NCBI RefSeq assembly: GCF_010727475.1
Contig: NZ_AP022567.1
Span: 6,510,001-6,574,000 of the forward strand
Length of the DNA stretch: 64,000 nt
Reading direction: 5' to 3'
Origin: Mycolicibacterium mageritense
GTDB lineage: Bacteria > Actinomycetota > Actinomycetes > Mycobacteriales > Mycobacteriaceae
The notes beneath the pieces were generated by a model. It ran no database searches. It was not told where the DNA came from and saw only the letters and a list, made by a program, of their open reading frames with translations. A program made the translations under genes and the position numbers. Shown here piece after piece: positions 42,459 through 53,312 of the stretch. The stretch's first letter is position 1. The number at the start of each line of letters is the position of its first letter.

Positions 42459-45400
42459 TGGCGCCCCGCACACCCCGGCAACGTTCAACACCGAGTGCTT
42501 CAGAACTGCACCGCGCGTGGCTCGAACTCGTCGACACCGATGGCCCATTCCTGGCCATCGCCCCGCTCAAGCGGGTTTGGCCTCAGGGCATGCCAGCTTT
42601 GGATAACACTTGCAAAGAGGCACTGCTCAACGCCCGCAAGGACTTCGAAGCCGCATGGGAGACGGCAGACCGAGTTATCGGCGACGCCGGCACGACCGAT
42701 GACGCGTACCGCATCGCCCGCGACAAATGGGTCGAAACCGTATTGCGCGATGTCGTCGGCTGGGCTGAATCCCTGTCCTGGGGACCCGTCGCCGGCGTCA
42801 CCGCTCAGTCACCCAACCGTGCCGTCACCGTCGGCGTCGAGGCAGCCCTGCTGAACCCCGACGGCGATATCGGCGCCCTGGTGTCGGTGATCGACCCTGT
42901 CGACTCGTTGCGTCAGGTCCCCAGTGACCTGTGGGCGGCCACTCCGGTGGACCGAATGGAAGCGCTTTTGCGCAACAACGACATTCCGATCGGCATCGTC
43001 ACCGACGGACGCTGGTGGGCGCTGGTGTGCGCACGCACGGGCGCCATGACCGCCTCCGGAATCGTCGACGCGCTCACCTGGGTGGAGGAACCGCGCACCC
43101 GCGACGCGTTCCTGACACTGACCTCGCGTCAGCACATCATCGGCGGCAAGGAAGACGAGCGGCTACCGATGCTGTTCGAAGAATCCGTGGCTGCCGCCGA
43201 AGAAATCACCGAAGCCCTCGGCGCGCAGGTGCGACGCGCGGTCGAGCTGCTCATCCAGTCGTTCTCCGAATCGGCACGCGACGCTCAACAACGCGGCGAG
43301 CCCGATCCGCTACCCGCCGACACCCACCAAAGCTATGAAGCTGCGGTGACGATCATGATGAGGATCGTGTTCCTACTGTTCGCCGAAGAACGCGGACTGC
43401 TGCCGTCGGGGGAGTTGTTCGAGCAAGGGTACGGCATTTCGCGCGAACTGGACCGGCTGCAAGCACGCGAGGCTGAGGAAAGCGAGGAGGCCCTCGATGC
43501 CACCTCGCTGACGTGGCATCGATTGCTCGCTACGAGTCAGGCGCTCTACGGTGGTGCGTCCTTCGAGAACATGCGGGTACCCGCCTACGGTGGTTCTCTC
43601 TTTGACCCCGACCGATTCCCGTTCCTGACCGCACTCACCGCGCACGGAACCTTGGCCATCTCAGTATCCGACCGAGTGATGCTGCACGCACTGCGGTCGG
43701 TCCAGCAGGCAGTCCTCAAAGGTAGCGAGGTACGCCGGATTTCTTTCCGCGACATCGACGTCGAGCAGATCGGGTACATCTACGAAGGCCTGCTGGGCTA
43801 CACCGCCGTCACAGTCGGTGAGACCTATCTCGGCCTGCAAGGTACCCGCGGCGAAGAACCGGAGATCTCGCTGCCTGAGCTGGAACGGCTTGCAGCGGCT
43901 AACACTGCGCCGAAAAAGTTGGCCGAGGCAGTCCGCGCACACATCGAACGCGATCAACCCTCGGCCAAACCCAAGTCGGCTGCCGCAATCGCCAAGGACA
44001 TTGGCGCCCAGACAGAACCGAGTGTGATCAGCGCCTTGGCTCAGGCGGTCGGCGACGACACCGATTTACGTGAACGCGTGTTGCCGTGGCTGGGCATCAT
44101 GCGGCAGGACCTCCGAGGCCGACCATTCGTGGTACTCAATGGCGGGCTGATGGTCAAGGAAACGCCGTCCCGCAAGAACGCCGGCGCGCACTATACCCCC
44201 AAGTCGCTCGCCCGAGAGGTAGTCCTGCACGCGCTGCAGCCGCTGTGTTACTCACCCGGTCCATATCAGACTGCTGACGAATCTCAGTGGCGGCTCAAGT
44301 CTTCCGATGACTTGCTAGGTTTGAAGGTCGCTGACATCGCCTGCGGCTCAGGTGCGTTCCTTGTTTCAGCGGCTAGCTATCTGGCCGACCGGGTGGTGGA
44401 AGCGTGGACCGCTGAGGATCCCGCCAACGCCCACCGCAGTGATCTGCACCGCCGCGCAATCCGCGAGGTCGTCGCGAACTGTCTCTACGGCGCCGACATC
44501 AATGACATGGCCGTCGAGATGTGTAAGCTCTCGCTCTGGCTCGTATCGCTGGACCGCGACCTACCCTTCTCCTTCGTCGACGACAAGATCTTCCTCGGCA
44601 ACTCACTGCTCGGCATCACCAGCCTGGACCAGCTCCGCAAGCTGCATATTGATCCCTCGCGCGTCCCGGCAGGGGAGATGTTCGACATCTTCGATGTTGA
44701 TATCGACGCAATCATCCACAAGGCGGCGGAACTTCGACGAAAGCTTGCGTCCGAGATCGACGAGAACGATCCAGCCCGCAACAGTGCGGCAAAACGCCGC
44801 CAACTGACCCAATTGCGCGACGTGACAGCTGAATTGCGCAAGGTCGCCGACGGAATCGTCGCAGCCGGGTTGCCGCTCGGCGGGAAACCGGGCCGGATCC
44901 GCGACGAGGCATACGAAAATCTGCGCATCGCTGTTAAAGCTGCCCACCCCGAATCAGGTGAGGCTGATTCCACCATGCTCGACTCGATCATCGACGTTGG
45001 TCTCACTCCGACCGTTGCGACCGACTACCGACGTTGGCAGCCAAATCACTGGATCATCGAAGCGCCCGATGTGATGGTGGCGCGCGGCGGCTTCGACGCC
45101 ATCATCGGCAACCCACCCTTCCTTGGTGGGAAGAAGATTTCTGGCGCAATGGGCTCAGATGTTCGTGAATGGCTCGTAAACGTGGTTGCTAACGGAGCCA
45201 CTGGCAATGCCGACCAGGTCGCGTACTTCTTTCTGCGTGCACAATCGTTGCTCGCCCTTTGCGGGACTGTTGGGCTTATTGCCACGAACACAATCGCGCA
45301 GGGCGACACTCGGGGGGTCGGGCTCGACCAGATGGTGGCATGTGGGTTCACCATCACCCGTGCAGTCCAGAGCCAGCCATGGCCAGTAGCAAGCGCCGCC

Positions 45401-46531
45401 CTTGAGTACGCCGGGGTGTGGGGTTCCATCGGGCGGGTCAGAGACGAGGTGCCGCGTATCAGTGACGGCGCACCGGTTAAACGGATATCCGCTCTTCTCG
45501 AGCCCAGTGGCCGGGTCGAAGGCAACCCTGTTCGGCTTGATGCAAATGTCAATCTGGCGTTTCAAGGCTGCGTTGTTGTCGGACTGGGCTTCGTCGTTGA
45601 ACCTGGGGAAGCGCAGGAATGGATTGACATGGATCTGTGTAACGCAGAAGTGCTCTTCCCCTACCTAAACGGTGAGGATCTTAACTCCCGTCCTGATTGC
45701 TCTGCGTCCCGTTGGGTGATCGACTTCAACGACGCATCACTGGCGGTGGCGTCACAATGGAAGATTCCGTTCCAACGCGTTGAGTCCCTCGTCTATCCTG
45801 AGCGCCAGAAGGTGAATAGGAAGGCCCACCGAGAACGGTGGTGGCAGTACGGCGATAAGCGGCCCGCGTTGCGAAAGGCGATTGCTGACCTCGACGAGGT
45901 ACTCGCGATCGCGCGGATCAGCAAAACGGCAATGCCGGTGCGCGTTCCGACACACCAAGTCTTCAACGAAAAGGTCGTGGTGTTTGCGACCGATTCATAT
46001 GCACTGCAGGCCGTGCTCTCATCGTCGCTTCACCAAACATGGTCTATCAAGTACGGGACCACGCTGCGAACGGACCTCCAGTACACGCCTTCGGATGTGT
46101 TCGAAACGTATCCACGGCCAGTGCCGACTGGTCGGCTCAAACAGATCGGTGGCGCGCTTGACGGAGAGCGCCGTCAGATCATGCTTCGCCGCGATCTCGG
46201 CTTGACCAAGCTCTACAACCTCATCAACGATCCAAGTATCACCGACAGTTCTGACCCGAATGTCGCGCGAATGCGCGCTATTCACGTCGAGCTCGACGAA
46301 GCGGTGATGGACGCGTATGACTGGTCCGACATTCAGCTCGGCCACGGCTTCCATACCTATCGGCAGATGCAGCGCTGGACGGTTAGCCCCGCGGCACGGG
46401 TGGAGATTCTCGATCGGTTGTTGGAAGAAAACCACCGCCGGGCCGCCGAGGAAGCAAAGCTGACACCGCAAACGAAAAGCAAAGGCCGTCGCGGCAAGAG
46501 CGCACCAGATGAGCAAGGGACACTGCTGTAA
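42458..46531 (+). CDS. drmMI: DISARM adenine-specific DNA methyltransferase DrmMI
   Basis: A 1,357-residue methyltransferase of the Eco57I/PglX-like type. ADIACGSGAFL (about 624-634) binds S-adenosylmethionine, and IIGNPPFLGG (about 880) is the NPPF catalytic motif for N6-adenine methylation. A long N-terminal region and a C-terminal target-recognition region flank the core. In class 1 DISARM this enzyme marks host DNA as self. The start ATG overlaps the drmD stop and has AAAGGAGGG upstream; the end overlaps drmA (TAATG). The recognition site cannot be read from the sequence. Confidence 0.92.
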   Translation: MAPRTPRQRSTPSASELHRAWLELVDTDGPFLAIAPLKRVWPQGMPALDNTCKEALLNARKDFEAAWETADRVIGDAGTTDDAYRIARDKWVETVLRDVVGWAESLSWGPVAGVTAQSPNRAVTVGVEAALLNPDGDIGALVSVIDPVDSLRQVPSDLWAATPVDRMEALLRNNDIPIGIVTDGRWWALVCARTGAMTASGIVDALTWVEEPRTRDAFLTLTSRQHIIGGKEDERLPMLFEESVAAAEEITEALGAQVRRAVELLIQSFSESARDAQQRGEPDPLPADTHQSYEAAVTIMMRIVFLLFAEERGLLPSGELFEQGYGISRELDRLQAREAEESEEALDATSLTWHRLLATSQALYGGASFENMRVPAYGGSLFDPDRFPFLTALTAHGTLAISVSDRVMLHALRSVQQAVLKGSEVRRISFRDIDVEQIGYIYEGLLGYTAVTVGETYLGLQGTRGEEPEISLPELERLAAANTAPKKLAEAVRAHIERDQPSAKPKSAAAIAKDIGAQTEPSVISALAQAVGDDTDLRERVLPWLGIMRQDLRGRPFVVLNGGLMVKETPSRKNAGAHYTPKSLAREVVLHALQPLCYSPGPYQTADESQWRLKSSDDLLGLKVADIACGSGAFLVSAASYLADRVVEAWTAEDPANAHRSDLHRRAIREVVANCLYGADINDMAVEMCKLSLWLVSLDRDLPFSFVDDKIFLGNSLLGITSLDQLRKLHIDPSRVPAGEMFDIFDVDIDAIIHKAAELRRKLASEIDENDPARNSAAKRRQLTQLRDVTAELRKVADGIVAAGLPLGGKPGRIRDEAYENLRIAVKAAHPESGEADSTMLDSIIDVGLTPTVATDYRRWQPNHWIIEAPDVMVARGGFDAIIGNPPFLGGKKISGAMGSDVREWLVNVVANGATGNADQVAYFFLRAQSLLALCGTVGLIATNTIAQGDTRGVGLDQMVACGFTITRAVQSQPWPVASAALEYAGVWGSIGRVRDEVPRISDGAPVKRISALLEPSGRVEGNPVRLDANVNLAFQGCVVVGLGFVVEPGEAQEWIDMDLCNAEVLFPYLNGEDLNSRPDCSASRWVIDFNDASLAVASQWKIPFQRVESLVYPERQKVNRKAHRERWWQYGDKRPALRKAIADLDEVLAIARISKTAMPVRVPTHQVFNEKVVVFATDSYALQAVLSSSLHQTWSIKYGTTLRTDLQYTPSDVFETYPRPVPTGRLKQIGGALDGERRQIMLRRDLGLTKLYNLINDPSITDSSDPNVARMRAIHVELDEAVMDAYDWSDIQLGHGFHTYRQMQRWTVSPAARVEILDRLLEENHRRAAEEAKLTPQTKSKGRRGKSAPDEQGTLL

Positions 46532-49500
46532 TGACCAGCGCGACTGAGAAAGCGAAGGAACCGCCCTCGTCCTACGAGCTGACCTTCGAGCCCGACGGCT
46601 CGTCGTTCACGGTTCGACAGAACTTGGTCGACATCCTGGAGCGCGAGCTGCTCGGCCCGATCCATGGCCCCGATGAGTTGTTGCCCTTCAGCCCACGCTC
46701 CCAATACTTGGTCGGATACATTGCGCCAGTGCGGCTCACCGGCGCCACCGCCGGTAACGGTGACGCAGCCGAAGGCGCCGAGCGTGGCGATCTGGCCGAG
46801 GCTCGCGCTGACGCGAATGCCGCAGCTGAGGGACGGGGTATACCTGCTTTTGCCGCTGACGATGGTGAGGCCGATGCTGCCGATGATGATGCAGAGGACC
46901 GGGCTCCCAAGCAGGGGTTGATGATTCCTTCGTCGATGGGTCTGCGGTTTCAAGTACCGCCAGATTTGGAGGCGTTCACGGTCACGGCGTCGTGGGGAAC
47001 CTACGAGTCGGTGCAGACCGACAAAGTCACCAAGGCAGGCCGTCCGATCCGCCACTTCCAACGGATTCCGGTCGAAGAGCCCCGCACCATTCGCCTAGCC
47101 GATCTCGCCGCTGGGCAGACGACGACGATCCCGTTGCGCGACACCATCTGTCTTCGGGTCGACCGCTACGACGATGCGACGTACGGACGGGTGCTCATCG
47201 AAATCGCGTTGTGCAACGACCGCGAGACGCCGATGCCGATCCCGATCGGCATGTGGATGTTCCAAACCAAGCTCCACATCGACGCCAGGGGAGCGGCGGT
47301 GTTCCTCCCGGTGTGCGATGTGCTCGAACAGGATCTGCCGGAGCACGATCCCGAGGTTCAGCGCCTGAACCTGCAATACCGCAACCGGCTTGAGTATGCG
47401 ATCGGTCGGACCTGCTCGGTGGACTGGACGGTAAAAAGGGGCTCGCGCAGTGCCACCGCGGTGTGGACCACATGGCTGCCAGTCGCCGAAACCCCGCAGA
47501 CCCAGGCGCGCGACGTCGAGAACGCGCTGCTGTCTATGGATGCGCTGGCGACGTCGACCGCAGAACAGGTCCGTGCCGGGCTCCAGCCACTGGTCACCGG
47601 CTACGGGGACTGGCTCGAAACCCAGGAAACAGCGACCACGCAGCTTCCGCTGCATCTGCGTGATACTGCCGACCTGGCAATGGTGGAAGCCCGCCGAGCC
47701 CACAAGCGACTGCAAGCGGGCTTGGAACACGTCGTGGCTGATCCTGAAGCGCTGCGTTGCTTTCAGTTCATGAACGCCGTGATGCGCGATCAACGCATCG
47801 CCTCCCAGGTGGCCGCGCTGCGAGCATCGGATCCTGCACTGTCCATCGCCGGTGCACAACAGAAGGTGGCGGAGGCGGGTGCGAAGGCGGCATCCTGGCG
47901 CCCCTTCCAGCTGGCGTTCATTCTGATGCAACTCGGCTCCCTAACGGACCCGACATCGCCGCTGCGCAGCGCCGCGCACTTAGCACAAGTCGAGTTGTTG
48001 TTCTTCCCGACCGGTGGCGGCAAAACCGAGGCCTATCTCGGACTGGCCGCCTACACCTTCGCGATCCGCCGTCGCCAAGGCCTCGTCGATTCCACCGACG
48101 GCCCGCTGGACGGCAGCGACGGCGTCGCCGTGCTGATGCGCTACACGCTACGGCTGCTGACGGCCCAGCAGTTCCAGCGAGCCACCGCACTGGTGTGCGC
48201 GGCCGAGCTCGCGCGTCAAGCTGACGAAACCACCTGGGGCAGTGAACCGTTCCGTATCGGGCTATGGGTCGGTACCGACGTAAGCCCTAAACGCTTCGAA
48301 GAAGCCGACGAACAGCTGACCAAGGCCAACGAATACGGGTCGCATCGGCTGACCGTGCTCCAGGTCCAGCGCTGCCCTTGGTGTGGTACCCCGATCACCG
48401 CGGCACAGGTCAAGGCTGACGCCACAGCCCGGCGGGTGTTCGTCTACTGCGGTGATGACCTCGCGCGCTGCCCGTTCTCAAAGGGCGGACAGGTCAGCGA
48501 GGGGTTGCCGATTCTGACCGTGGACGAGGAGATCTACCGGCTGACACCGGCATTCGTCATCGCCACCGTCGACAAGTTCGCCCGCCTGGCCCGTGAAGGC
48601 GAAGCCGCAGCATTATTTGGCTACGTCGGACGGCGCTGCGGTCGCCACGGCTACGTCCACCCCGACTATGCGGCGTGCAACATCTCCACCGCGCACCCGG
48701 CCGTGGCCGGATATCCCGCAGCCACCGTGCACCCGGTGAACCGGCTACGCCCCCCGGATCTGATCATCCAAGACGAACTGCACCTGATTACCGGGGCGCT
48801 GGGCACCTCCGTTGGCCTGTTCGAGGTTGCGGTGGAGACCCTGGCCTCTTGGGAACAGCCCGACGGCAAGCCAGTGCGGCCACTGATTGTCGCGTCCACG
48901 GCCACCGTCCGCAACGCGCAGGAGCAGGTGCGTGGCCTGTACGGGCGACGCCTGGAGATCTTTCCCCCCCAAGTGCTCGACGTCGCCGACACTTACTTCT
49001 CCCGTGAAATTCCGATTGCCAAGACAACGCCCGGTCGCCGCTACATCGGAGTAAGCGCGCAAGGAGTCCGGCTAGCCAGCGCCGAGATTCGCGTCTCGGA
49101 GGTATTGCTCTCCGCCGGGCAACTGCTCTTGGACCGCAGCGGCATCGCCGCGGACCCCTACCTGACGGTCGTTGGATACTTTAATGCCACCCGCGAGCTG
49201 GCGGGCATGACACGCTACATGGGCGACGACGTGCAGAATCGAATCAAGCGCCCCCGTAAAGACTCCGGATTCCCACCCCGACACGGGGCCGCGTTCGGAC
49301 TTCTGAACACCGGTGAACTCACCGCCCGGATCGCGTCGTCAGAGATCGGCCGCACCCTGGACCGGTTGGGCTTGGAGTTCGACCCTGACTATGACACCAC
49401 CGACGCCTTCCAGGCTCGAATGGCAGCACAGCGCGAAGGCAAGAAGGTGCTTACCCGCAAGGAGGCGCCGTTCGACGTGGTGCTGGCCACCTCGATGCTG

Positions 49501-50244
49501 CAGGTCGGTGTCGACGTGCAGCGGCTCGGGCTGATGCTCGTCGTCGGCCAGCCCAAGAACACCGCCGAGTACATTCAGGCGTCCTCTCGCGTCGGCCGCG
49601 ACGCTTCCCGTCCTGGTTTGGTTGTGACGCTGGGCAATTGGGCTCGCCCCCGCGATCTGGCGCATTACGAACAGTTCCGCCACTACCACGAGACGTTCTA
49701 CTCCCAGGTCGAAGCGTTGTCGGTGACGCCCTACTCGCCGACGTCGCTGGATCGAGGCTTGGACGGGTTGTTGGTCAGTGTGGCGCGAGTCGTGCAGGCG
49801 CCTCTCGATGACGGCCTCTCCCAAGAGCGCGGAGCCTGGCGGATCAAGGAACATCGGGACGTGGTCGAGCGCGTCGCCGAACGACTCAAAGCCCGCATCT
49901 CGGCTGCGGCGCAGGATGACGCCAGAGTGAAGTATGCCAGCGACCGGTTAATCAACCGCATCGATCGATGGGCCGATCGCGCCAACCGCGCGAGCGACAT
50001 GCACCGGACGCTGGTGTACGAGCGCACTGGGGAGGGGGACAAGTACCTGCCGTTGCTGATGAGCCCCGAGAACGCCAAAGCCGGTGTCGGGTCATCGAAT
50101 CAGGCGCCCTTCGTCGTCGCGAACTCGATGCGGGAAGTGCAACCGGAGATCAACATCCTAGTCAGCCCGATCCCAGAGCGGCTGTTCGCGCACGTACCCG
50201 ACGGAGCACCACGATGGACCCTGCCAGTGGGGGATGAGTCCTGA
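46531..50244 (+). CDS. drmA: DISARM helicase-domain protein DrmA
   Basis: A 1,237-residue protein. FPTGGGKTEAYLGL (about 491-504) is Walker A. PDLIIQDELHLITG (about 742-755) is a DELH variant of the DEAH box. MLQVGVDVQRLG and QASSRVGRD (990-1027) are the C-terminal helicase motifs. A zinc-binding CPWCG near residue 614 is also visible. Residues 72-128 form an acidic, Ala/Glu/Asp-rich low-complexity insert. DrmA pairs with DrmB as the core of all DISARM systems and loads on DNA. It is coupled to both neighbours by one-base overlaps. Confidence 0.93.
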   Translation: MTSATEKAKEPPSSYELTFEPDGSSFTVRQNLVDILERELLGPIHGPDELLPFSPRSQYLVGYIAPVRLTGATAGNGDAAEGAERGDLAEARADANAAAEGRGIPAFAADDGEADAADDDAEDRAPKQGLMIPSSMGLRFQVPPDLEAFTVTASWGTYESVQTDKVTKAGRPIRHFQRIPVEEPRTIRLADLAAGQTTTIPLRDTICLRVDRYDDATYGRVLIEIALCNDRETPMPIPIGMWMFQTKLHIDARGAAVFLPVCDVLEQDLPEHDPEVQRLNLQYRNRLEYAIGRTCSVDWTVKRGSRSATAVWTTWLPVAETPQTQARDVENALLSMDALATSTAEQVRAGLQPLVTGYGDWLETQETATTQLPLHLRDTADLAMVEARRAHKRLQAGLEHVVADPEALRCFQFMNAVMRDQRIASQVAALRASDPALSIAGAQQKVAEAGAKAASWRPFQLAFILMQLGSLTDPTSPLRSAAHLAQVELLFFPTGGGKTEAYLGLAAYTFAIRRRQGLVDSTDGPLDGSDGVAVLMRYTLRLLTAQQFQRATALVCAAELARQADETTWGSEPFRIGLWVGTDVSPKRFEEADEQLTKANEYGSHRLTVLQVQRCPWCGTPITAAQVKADATARRVFVYCGDDLARCPFSKGGQVSEGLPILTVDEEIYRLTPAFVIATVDKFARLAREGEAAALFGYVGRRCGRHGYVHPDYAACNISTAHPAVAGYPAATVHPVNRLRPPDLIIQDELHLITGALGTSVGLFEVAVETLASWEQPDGKPVRPLIVASTATVRNAQEQVRGLYGRRLEIFPPQVLDVADTYFSREIPIAKTTPGRRYIGVSAQGVRLASAEIRVSEVLLSAGQLLLDRSGIAADPYLTVVGYFNATRELAGMTRYMGDDVQNRIKRPRKDSGFPPRHGAAFGLLNTGELTARIASSEIGRTLDRLGLEFDPDYDTTDAFQARMAAQREGKKVLTRKEAPFDVVLATSMLQVGVDVQRLGLMLVVGQPKNTAEYIQASSRVGRDASRPGLVVTLGNWARPRDLAHYEQFRHYHETFYSQVEALSVTPYSPTSLDRGLDGLLVSVARVVQAPLDDGLSQERGAWRIKEHRDVVERVAERLKARISAAAQDDARVKYASDRLINRIDRWADRANRASDMHRTLVYERTGEGDKYLPLLMSPENAKAGVGSSNQAPFVVANSMREVQPEINILVSPIPERLFAHVPDGAPRWTLPVGDES

Positions 50245-52295
50245 TGACCGACACCACGCCCGAAGAAGTGATGCTGCACGATCCAGGGGAGGCGCTCGAC
50301 CCGTTGGCCGACGCAGAAGACGCAGTGGTCAAAAACCGCGCCAAGGTTGGCTCGTCACGGCCGTCGTCGCTGCTATACACCTACGGGCCGGGCGCGATCA
50401 TGGATCTGCCCGGTTTCTCGGTGATGCCCGCAGGGTTGGACGACTGGGAGCCCATCTGGAAACGGCGCGAGAAGATTCCGGCGATCATCGAGCCTCGGCT
50501 CCTCAACGTGATTCGGATGCACCTTGGTCCGCAGCTCGAGGCGCTACGCCCCTATCCGTGGCAGCCGAAACAGAACTCGTTCGCCAAAGAGGGCGCCGAC
50601 TTAGGCATCCCCGCACGAGTATTCCCGCAATGGCTGCGATGCACGGGCTGCGATTACCTCGGCCCGCTGACGCGGTTCAGTTACATCAACACCCATCCCT
50701 TCCGCCCAGACCTCGCGCAATTCACACATAAGGGATGCCCGGGCCGCGGCGCGCAACGCGGTGGTACGAAGACTGGGAAGCGGGAGAGCCCCGCGGTACC
50801 CGCACAGCATCTGTTGACATGCACCAACGGACACGTCGACGAGTTTCCGTACGAACTGTGGGTGCATCGCGGCCGGCGATGCCCCAAGGCGGAGCGACCG
50901 GACCTGAAGATGCGTGATGCCAACGTCGGCAAGAGCGTTGGATCGATGATCGCGTGCACGCAATGCGGGGCAACCCGCGGCATGGCAGAGGCACAGGGCT
51001 CGGTGGGCCGCGACAAGCTGCCGCAAACCTGCCGGGGACGACATCCGCACTTGAATGCTTTCGATAAAGAGTGCAACGCGCGGCCGACGCTGATCATGAT
51101 GGGTGCCTCGAACCTGTGGTTCGCCTCGACGCAATCGATCATCGTCATGCCACGCACCGACGCCGAAAAGGCCGAAGCCCTCGGCGACCTCCTTCGGCTG
51201 GAACTCGGCATCGAAACCATCAAGCAGTTCGCTGGACAAGTCGACGTTGTGCGCGCGATGGCAGGTATGAAAGATATTGACCTGAGCGGTGTTTCGAATG
51301 AGAGCCTCGCGACCGCGGTTGCCGACGCGCTGACGCCGCCGGAGTCCGACGAGGAGCGCAAGAAGAAGCGCGACGACTGGGATCCCGTAGAACTCCTGAT
51401 CCCCGAATGGCAATACCTGCAGAAGCCGGCGCTGTTCCCCTCTCAGAAGAACACCACGGGGCTGATGGTGACCGACATGGCCCGCAGCCCCGAGCTTCCC
51501 ACACAGATCAGCCGCGTCGTCGCGGTCAACCAGATGAAGAAGGTCAATGCCTTCATCGGTTTCACCCGTCTCGATGAGATGGATCGAGTCAACGACCTGC
51601 CTGGTCGACTGGTCAAGCTCACCCGCAACGGCAAGCCGACATGGGTGCCCGCGACAGAGGACCGCGGCGAAGGAATATTCCTGCAACTCAGCCTCGATGC
51701 CATCGAAGACTGGGAGAACATCGTCTACACCACGCCGCTGTGGGCGGCGCATCAGACGGCTAACCGACGTAACTTCGCCCGACGCTTCTCTGAGACCGCC
51801 AAAGCTGTGGACCCCGACACCCGGCTACCTGCACCGCGATACTGGTTGCTGCACACCCTGTCTCACGTTCTGATCCGCGAGATGGCGATGTCGTGTGGCT
51901 ACGGTGCGGCCAGCTTGACCGAGCGGATCTACGGGTGGCCGGCCTCCGCGCACCGCGAGGGTGCTGCCGGATTGTTGATCTGTACCACGGCCTCAGATAG
52001 CGAAGGCACCCTCGGCGGACTCGTCGCGCTCTCAGAGCCCTCTCGACTGCAGGGGCTGGTGATCTCGGCGCTTCGCCGGGCTGCTCGGTGCTCGTCGGAC
52101 CCTGTGTGCGCCATGCGCACTCCGAGTGACCCGGAGGACTTTCTGCACGGGGCGGCTTGCCACTGCTGCACGTTCGCATCGGAGACATCGTGCGAAAGGG
52201 CGAATCGATTCCTCGACCGCCGGTTTCTGCTCACATTGCCCAGCGCGCACGGCAAGCCGGTGCCGGGGTTCTTCGGGAGCCCTGATGTCCGATGA
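50244..52295 (+). CDS. drmB: DISARM DUF1998-domain protein DrmB
   Basis: A 683-residue protein. The C-terminal DUF1998 region includes LLHTLSHVLIREMAMSCGYGAASLTERIY and a cysteine set (CHCCTFASETSCERANRFLDR). Other CxxC pairs (CTGC, about 133; CTQC, about 237) suggest zinc sites. Together with DrmA it forms the DISARM core complex. The ATG overlaps the drmA stop (TGATG), and its end overlaps drmC by 11 bp. Confidence 0.93.
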   Translation: MTDTTPEEVMLHDPGEALDPLADAEDAVVKNRAKVGSSRPSSLLYTYGPGAIMDLPGFSVMPAGLDDWEPIWKRREKIPAIIEPRLLNVIRMHLGPQLEALRPYPWQPKQNSFAKEGADLGIPARVFPQWLRCTGCDYLGPLTRFSYINTHPFRPDLAQFTHKGCPGRGAQRGGTKTGKRESPAVPAQHLLTCTNGHVDEFPYELWVHRGRRCPKAERPDLKMRDANVGKSVGSMIACTQCGATRGMAEAQGSVGRDKLPQTCRGRHPHLNAFDKECNARPTLIMMGASNLWFASTQSIIVMPRTDAEKAEALGDLLRLELGIETIKQFAGQVDVVRAMAGMKDIDLSGVSNESLATAVADALTPPESDEERKKKRDDWDPVELLIPEWQYLQKPALFPSQKNTTGLMVTDMARSPELPTQISRVVAVNQMKKVNAFIGFTRLDEMDRVNDLPGRLVKLTRNGKPTWVPATEDRGEGIFLQLSLDAIEDWENIVYTTPLWAAHQTANRRNFARRFSETAKAVDPDTRLPAPRYWLLHTLSHVLIREMAMSCGYGAASLTERIYGWPASAHREGAAGLLICTTASDSEGTLGGLVALSEPSRLQGLVISALRRAARCSSDPVCAMRTPSDPEDFLHGAACHCCTFASETSCERANRFLDRRFLLTLPSAHGKPVPGFFGSPDVR

Positions 52296-52989
52296 CCCGC
52301 TGAAACAACTGGGGGAGTACCTGACCGCAACCGAAGCGGAAAGCTTGGCAGTGCTCATCGACGCGGGCGAGCACACCGCACACGCACTCGCATCAGTAAG
52401 CCACGCCCGGCGCGACCGAGCCGCAAATCTGTTGAATTCAGCGGGAATTGGACACACTGAGCCTGCCATCTCGGTGGCGGTGCTCCGCGGGATCGCAGGT
52501 GCAAAGTCTGCGCACCGCGACCTCACTCCGGTCTGGACGATGCCCGGAAACGAAGCCACGACCGGACATCTGACCAATCAGTTTCACGATGTCGTCGCCG
52601 CGGCTCGTATTTCGGTGACGTGTGCGACCTATAACTTCTCATCGACATCGAGCATGTGGGACGCACTCCAGAAAGCATCCGAGGAGCCCGAGGTGGTTGT
52701 GTGTGTCTACGTCGACGCAGGCAAGGGCGACCCTGGCGGCGTCAAGGCACGGCTCCCGCGGGCAACCGTGTACCGCTCAGCCAACTTGCCGAATGGACAG
52801 CCGATCGTCAGCCATACCAAGTTCATTGTCGTCGACCATGAGATCGTTCTGCTGACAAGTGCAAACTTCTCGTACAACGCTGAGAATCGAAACATCGAGT
52901 TCGGTCTGCTGATTCACGACAGCGGCCTGGCAGCGTCGATCGAGTCAACTATGGCCAGCAAGCGGGGGAGCTTGTACGAGTTGGTGTAA
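52285..52989 (+). CDS. drmC: DISARM phospholipase D-domain protein DrmC
   Basis: A 234-residue protein with a single PLD/HKD motif: His177, Lys179 and Asp184 in SHTKFIVVD, then the Asn-rich SANFSYNAENRN. The N-terminal 75 residues are helical. Proteins with one HKD motif act as dimers; a nuclease role is likely, and published DISARM work found drmC dispensable against some phages. ATG 52285 lies inside the drmB end. Confidence 0.92.
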   Translation: MSDDPLKQLGEYLTATEAESLAVLIDAGEHTAHALASVSHARRDRAANLLNSAGIGHTEPAISVAVLRGIAGAKSAHRDLTPVWTMPGNEATTGHLTNQFHDVVAAARISVTCATYNFSSTSSMWDALQKASEEPEVVVCVYVDAGKGDPGGVKARLPRATVYRSANLPNGQPIVSHTKFIVVDHEIVLLTSANFSYNAENRNIEFGLLIHDSGLAASIESTMASKRGSLYELV

Positions 52990-53312
52990 CGCGCCGTTCA
53001 ATAGATCGGTAGCAATCGGGAACGCAATCATATTGGAAGCCAGACCTTTGCCGAGGTGGTGCACTCCGCGGGCAAGGTGTCCAACCGCCTAGCTGTGAAT
53101 CGACGCGATACCGAGGGCTTTCAGCGGTCCGGGCAGCCTCGAAGCCGTCGCATCGCGCACCGAAGCTCTGCTCGCTGAAGCTCCTCGCCTGCGAGCAGCA
53201 GACCCATCTGGCAGTGTCAATATCTGGCCGCGCGGGCCCTAGAATTCCCGTGAGGAAGCCTGCGAGCACAGAACGCGGACGGCTCGAACGTGAAAGATGG
53301 GCGGGGCCAGGA
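52990..53312. other. Intergenic stretch after the DISARM operon
   Basis: No credible gene. An 8-bp perfect inverted repeat (CTGCTCGC at 53168-53175 with 53191-53198) without a U-tract is the only structure seen. Confidence 0.5.

Noticed and set aside
42458..46531. Possibility that the large methyltransferase is BREX PglX
   Set aside because: The neighbours are DrmD, DrmA, DrmB and DrmC rather than PglZ, BrxC or BrxL, so the DISARM assignment is preferred.
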